Below are positions 6,337 through 8,328 of a DNA stretch of 8,328 nucleotides, one piece after another. A program made the position numbers and the translations under genes. Under the pieces are notes generated by a model, which searched no databases, was not told the DNA's origin, and worked only from the letters and a program-made list of their open reading frames with translations. The DNA is from Spirochaetaceae bacterium (GTDB taxonomy: Bacteria; Spirochaetota; Spirochaetia; Treponematales; Breznakiellaceae): assembly GCA_031255655.1 (NCBI GenBank), contig JAIRSB010000216.1, positions 1-8,328 on the forward strand, given 5' to 3'. Each line of letters starts with the position of its first letter. The stretch's first letter is position 1.

Positions 6337-6705
6337 CTAAACTTTTTCGTCAAACAGGAAGCCTATCGCGTCTTCTATTTTCCGGTTGAGGCGCTGAAGC
6401 TCTTCCGGCGGCAATACTTTTATCACTTTATCGGTATCGGGGTCAATCACATTTATCGTTATTTCAGCCGATTCGTGATTAAGTACAAACTGTAATTTTT
6501 TATTGAAGGCGCGGCTTATTCTTTCAAGGTTTGCGATTTCCTTTTCCGCGTTTTTTTCGGAAAGTGCGCCGTCTTGTACAGATTCACTGTTGTCGATAAT
6601 CCGACCGCCGTTTTCGGTCCCGAATACGGCGTCAGATTTGCGTTTTGCTGTCTGCGTAAACTGCGATGGTAATCCAGTTTCCGCTACATTTACTATTGAA
6701 TTCAT
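6337..6705 (-). CDS. flaG: FlaG-family flagellar protein
   Basis: A 122-residue protein whose C-terminal half (about 52-122) is a FlaG domain (PF03646 type). AFNKKLQFVLNHESAEITINVID is followed by the signature DPDTDKVIKVLPPEE (88-102) and an amphipathic LQRLNRKIEDAIGFLFDEKV tail. The first 50 residues are variable and polar, as usual. FlaG is known in several bacteria as a small flagellum-associated protein affecting filament length or stability; its mechanism is not well settled. No signal peptide is present. The Shine-Dalgarno GGAGG is only 4 bases from the ATG and follows directly on the U-tract of the flaB terminator. Together with fliD downstream, and flaB upstream, the order matches treponemal flagellin loci. 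Confidence 0.9.
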   Translation of the reverse strand: MNSIVNVAETGLPSQFTQTAKRKSDAVFGTENGGRIIDNSESVQDGALSEKNAEKEIANLERISRAFNKKLQFVLNHESAEITINVIDPDTDKVIKVLPPEELQRLNRKIEDAIGFLFDEKV

Positions 6706-6714
6706 TGTTCCTCC

Positions 6715-6755
6715 AAAAAATAAAAAGATGGGGAAGCGCGCGAATCCCCCATCTT
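6715..6755 (-). terminator. Intrinsic terminator after flaB
   Basis: In minus-strand RNA AAGAUGGGG (6755-6747) pairs perfectly with CCCCAUCUU (6733-6725) over a 13-base loop. The run UUUAUUUUUU (6724-6715) follows immediately. It lies 67 bases past the flaB stop and ends one base before the flaG ribosome binding site. This is a textbook terminator and should make flaG-fliD dependent on read-through or another promoter. Confidence 0.92.
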
Positions 6756-6821
6756 CTGCTTAGATTAAGTTGCAAAAGACAACGTCCAGAAGTCTCTTAC
6801 ATCAACCTTATCTGCCGCCGC

Positions 6822-7676
6822 TTAACCCAAAAGTTGAAGAACCGACTGGTTCCTTATGTTAGCCTGGGCAAGCATGGCAACGCCGGCTTGTGAAAGTATC
6901 TGGTCCCGTGTGTACTGGACCATTCCAGCAGCCATATCCTCGTCACGTATACGCGACTCGGAGGCCTGAAGATTTTCCGCCGCCGTGGCAACGCCAAGCG
7001 CCGCCGTCTCAAAACGGTTTTGATAGGCGCCGAGGTCAGCCCGTTGTTTGGATATGATTTTGAGCGCGTTGTCCAAATCTCCGATGGCTCTGTTCGAGCT
7101 TTCGGTATTCAATAGACTTATGCCGCTCTCCTCACCTTGGTCGAACTGCAAGCCCAGCGCCTGCGCCGTCATGGTACCGATGAAAATTTGTCTACTCTGG
7201 TCCATGTTAGCACCTATCTGAACTTGCATAACGCCGCCAACGGCACTGTCGCGGGCGAAAGCGCCGGTCAGCATGTTCATTCCGTTGAACTGCGCGTGGC
7301 TCGCGACACGGTTGAGTTCGTCCACAAGTTGTGAAACCTCTACCTGTATCTGCATGCGATCCTCGCTGGTGTAAACGCCGTTAGCGGATTGCACGGACAA
7401 TTCCCTCATTCGGTGCAGGATATCCTGCGATTCCTGAAGGTAGCCCTCCGTTGTCTGAATGAATGATACAGCGTTCTGAATGTTGCGTTCAGCCTGGTTA
7501 AGCCCTCTTATCTGACCCCGCATCTTTTCAGAAACAGCGAGGCCGGAAGCGTCGTCGGCGGCGCGTGTAATGCGCAACCCCGAGCTGAGCTTTTCCATAA
7601 CTTTTGTCGTATCAGCTTGAGTAACCCCAAGCTGACGGTCGGCAAACATGGCGCTCAAGTTATGATTTATAATCAT
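6822..7676 (-). CDS. flaB: Core flagellin FlaB (periplasmic flagellar filament)
   Basis: A 284-residue flagellin that polymerises into the core of the periplasmic filament. It consists only of the conserved D0/D1 ends and has no variable outer-domain insert, as expected for spirochaetal FlaB: MIINHNLSAMFADRQLG at the start, KLSSGLRITRAADDASGLAVSEKMR (from residue 29), TTEGYLQE and MRELSVQSANG in the first half. RIRDEDMA (242-249) and the hydrophobic end NIRNQSVLQLLG follow. No signal peptide is present; flagellins use the type III flagellar export route. Shine-Dalgarno GGAGGG (7687-7682) supports the ATG. Spirochaetes commonly have several flaB paralogues; which one this is cannot be told. 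A strong terminator follows, and the leader is long and structured. Confidence 0.97.
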   Translation of the reverse strand: MIINHNLSAMFADRQLGVTQADTTKVMEKLSSGLRITRAADDASGLAVSEKMRGQIRGLNQAERNIQNAVSFIQTTEGYLQESQDILHRMRELSVQSANGVYTSEDRMQIQVEVSQLVDELNRVASHAQFNGMNMLTGAFARDSAVGGVMQVQIGANMDQSRQIFIGTMTAQALGLQFDQGEESGISLLNTESSNRAIGDLDNALKIISKQRADLGAYQNRFETAALGVATAAENLQASESRIRDEDMAAGMVQYTRDQILSQAGVAMLAQANIRNQSVLQLLG

Positions 7677-7681
7677 ATTAA

Positions 7682-7719
7682 CCCTCCATAGTGTTGGTAA
7701 TCTTTAGCTATCCTTAGCT
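7682..7719 (-). promoter_or_regulatory. flaB ribosome binding region with two CsrA-like GGA sites
   Basis: On the transcript AGCU-AAGGAU-AGCU (7719-7706) forms a short stem that presents AAGGAU as a hexaloop, the ANGGAN arrangement preferred by CsrA. The stem can extend by pairing of flanking U and A bases. A second site, AUGGA (7689-7685), overlaps the Shine-Dalgarno GGAGGG. The two GGA triplets are 26 bases apart, compatible with one CsrA dimer bridging both. The same stretch can also be read as a 10-base tandem repeat, AGCTAAGGAT / AGCTAAAGAT. CsrA binding is inferred by analogy with the Bacillus flagellin leader. Confidence 0.55.
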
Positions 7720-7741
7720 TAAGACGTACACGCAACAGCTG

Positions 7742-7824
7742 GCGCTGGAATTTTCGCGCGAAACTTCGGCGCATCACTGAAAGCAGTACGTCAGAATACT
7801 CAATTGCCATTGACTAGTCTGACG
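7742..7824 (-). promoter_or_regulatory. flaB 5' leader hairpins
   Basis: Two stems follow the predicted transcript start. The first pairs 7824-7809 with 7804-7789: 14 of 16 positions match around a GGCA tetraloop, beginning with CGUCAGA / UCUGACG. It starts at about the position where transcription should begin. The second pairs 7772-7760 with 7755-7742, with GCGC at the base, a UUUC/GAAA upper stem and a GCGC loop, and has two mismatches and a bulge. A 5'-terminal stem is known to slow mRNA decay in other bacteria. Confidence 0.5.
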
Positions 7825-7830
7825 CGCCTG

Positions 7831-7860
7831 CGTATATGTTCCAACGAGGGTGTTTGTCAA
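7831..7860 (-). promoter_or_regulatory. Candidate flaB promoter, sigma70-like
   Basis: TTGACA (7860-7855), a perfect -35, and TATACG (7836-7831) are separated by 18 bases on the minus strand. The predicted start is near 7825-7824, giving a leader of about 148 bases. Treponemal flaB genes are often described with sigma28 promoters; I found no convincing TAAA-N15-GCCGATAA here, only GCGATAA near 7920 without a -35. Confidence 0.5.
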
Positions 7861-7866
7861 ACAACA

Positions 7867-7895
7867 TAGCAGACACAAAAAATTTAAGTCTGCTA
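7867..7895. repeat. Inverted repeat upstream of the flaB -35
   Basis: TAGCAGAC (7867-7874) and GTCTGCTA (7888-7895) are perfect 8-base arms around a 13-base A/T-rich centre, ending 7 bases upstream of the flaB -35. It could be a regulator binding site or a terminator for RNA entering from the right. No protein can be named. Confidence 0.5.
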
Positions 7896-7978
7896 CTAAC
7901 ATTCTAGTACTTTTATCGCAATAATGCAACCTGTTGAATTGCTTCGTGAAAAAGGGATGCGCAACCGCTGAAATACGA

Positions 7979-7995
7979 GCTTCTGTACCAGAAGC
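7979..7995. repeat. Short perfect hairpin
   Basis: GCTTCTG and CAGAAGC form a 7-bp stem with a TAC loop. An A-rich stretch follows on the plus strand, so a U-run would precede rather than follow the stem on the minus strand. It is therefore not a terminator in either direction. Role unknown. The surrounding 7900-8070 holds no recognisable gene. Confidence 0.4.
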
Positions 7996-8071
7996 AGCGA
8001 AAAAAAGAGAAAAGGACTTTGCCGGACGAATTTACACGGCTCACCGGTTGTCACCAGAAATCCCCAGTAGA

Positions 8072-8161
8072 GTTGTTTAGAAACTGAAGTTTCTAAACAA
8101 CAGGAAAATGCGAAGCATTTTGCAAGACTGGGAGACAATCAACCGGGTTGTCGAACAAGTC
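8072..8161 (-). repeat. Composite intergenic repeat, copy 2 (inverted)
   Basis: Read on the minus strand, this repeats the layout of 4131-4210: the module beginning ACTTGTTCGACAA (8160-8127), a spacer, then the palindrome (8101-8072) with the same perfect 14-base arms. Here the spacer is 25 bases and holds its own perfect stem, AAAATGC / GCATTTT (8105-8111 and 8115-8121, loop GAA), absent from copy 1. The two copies face opposite ways on either side of flaB-flaG-fliD. Frames across both palindromes give the peptide CLETxVSKQLY, an artefact of the repeat. Confidence 0.85.
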
Positions 8162-8235
8162 ATTTGCTTCGGGAACGCACGTTTGACAAGACTGCCTTTG
8201 ATGATGAATACAGCTTCCGGTGTTTGACATGGGGG

Positions 8236-8265
8236 TTGACAAAATATTCACGTTTCGTGTAGACT
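8236..8265 (+). promoter_or_regulatory. Sigma70-like promoter pointing right
   Basis: TTGACA (8236-8241) and TAGACT (8260-8265) are 18 bases apart, with an A/T-rich spacer start. Two more TTGACA hexamers lie upstream at 8183-8188 and 8224-8229, without convincing -10 partners. Transcription would begin close to 8272, divergent from flaB. Confidence 0.5.
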
Positions 8266-8272
8266 GTGGACT

Positions 8273-8328
8273 ATGAAAAGTTATAGACTACGGATGATTT
8301 CTGCGGACTCATTACGCACTAGTTGCCC
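8273..8328 (+). CDS. Possible start of an unidentified gene (runs off right edge)
   Basis: An ATG at 8273 opens 18 codons without a stop up to the edge (MKSYRLRMISADSLRTSC). It lies at the predicted start of transcription, so it would be leaderless, with no real Shine-Dalgarno; an alternative in-frame ATG at 8294 also lacks one. The fragment is too short to recognise. It may equally be the 5' part of a longer leader or an RNA gene. Confidence 0.25.
   Translation, partial: MKSYRLRMISADSLRTSC

Noticed and set aside
7900..7950. Sigma28 promoter for flaB
   Set aside because: Only GCGATAA resembles the -10; there is no matching TAAA-type -35 at the right distance.
7979..7995. Intrinsic terminator
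   Set aside because: The stem is good but no U-run follows it on either strand.
8044..8070. Third partial copy of the repeat module beside copy 2 (CCGGTTG ... CCCAGT)
   Set aside because: Shared words are short and spacing differs; not distinguishable from chance by eye.
1..8328. CRISPR array, tRNA, rRNA or transposase gene
   Set aside because: No regularly spaced repeats, no cloverleaf or rRNA signature and no transposase motifs were seen on either strand.

Overview
The window looks like a chromosomal segment of a spirochaete, most probably a Treponema-type species of about 50% GC. The strongest evidence is a flagellar block, flaB-flaG-fliD, whose products resemble the spirochaetal forms. 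FlaB is a 284-residue core flagellin without an outer-domain insert, and FliD opens with a Treponema-like N-terminus. All confident genes lie on the minus strand. Genus and habitat (for example termite gut) are inference only.

Left part (1-3949): a compact minus-strand unit that reads trpX-like substrate-binding protein, trpB, trpA, a small nitroreductase, then a secreted protein with a cysteine motif that runs off the left edge. A sigma70-type promoter (TTAACT-17-TATACT) precedes trpX, trpB and trpA overlap by 8 bases, and the other junctions from trpB onward are short. Only the trpX-trpB junction is long (116 nt), and it holds a GC-rich two-tier hairpin with a competing upstream hairpin. 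No transporter permease or ATPase and no trpEDCF genes are present here. The unit looks built for tryptophan or indole capture and the last step of synthesis rather than the full pathway.

Middle (3950-4369): an intergenic stretch carrying a composite repeat (31-35 nt conserved module, spacer, 30-nt near-perfect palindrome), a hairpin that may end the fliD transcript, and a run of 13 G directly after the fliD stop codon.

Right part (4370-8328): fliD, flaG and flaB on the minus strand. flaB has a long structured leader. A TTGACA-18-TATACG promoter places the predicted 5' end at the base of a long hairpin, followed by a second hairpin, a small stem presenting an AAGGAU hexaloop, and a second GGA inside the Shine-Dalgarno. 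This resembles CsrA-controlled flagellin leaders. A strong intrinsic terminator separates flaB from flaG-fliD, which fits the need for many flagellin subunits and few caps. fliD contains an in-frame G9 tract, and gain or loss of one G truncates the protein. A second, inverted copy of the composite repeat lies upstream of flaB, so the two copies bracket the flagellar block. At the right edge a plus-strand promoter-like sequence points at an unidentified reading frame that leaves the window.
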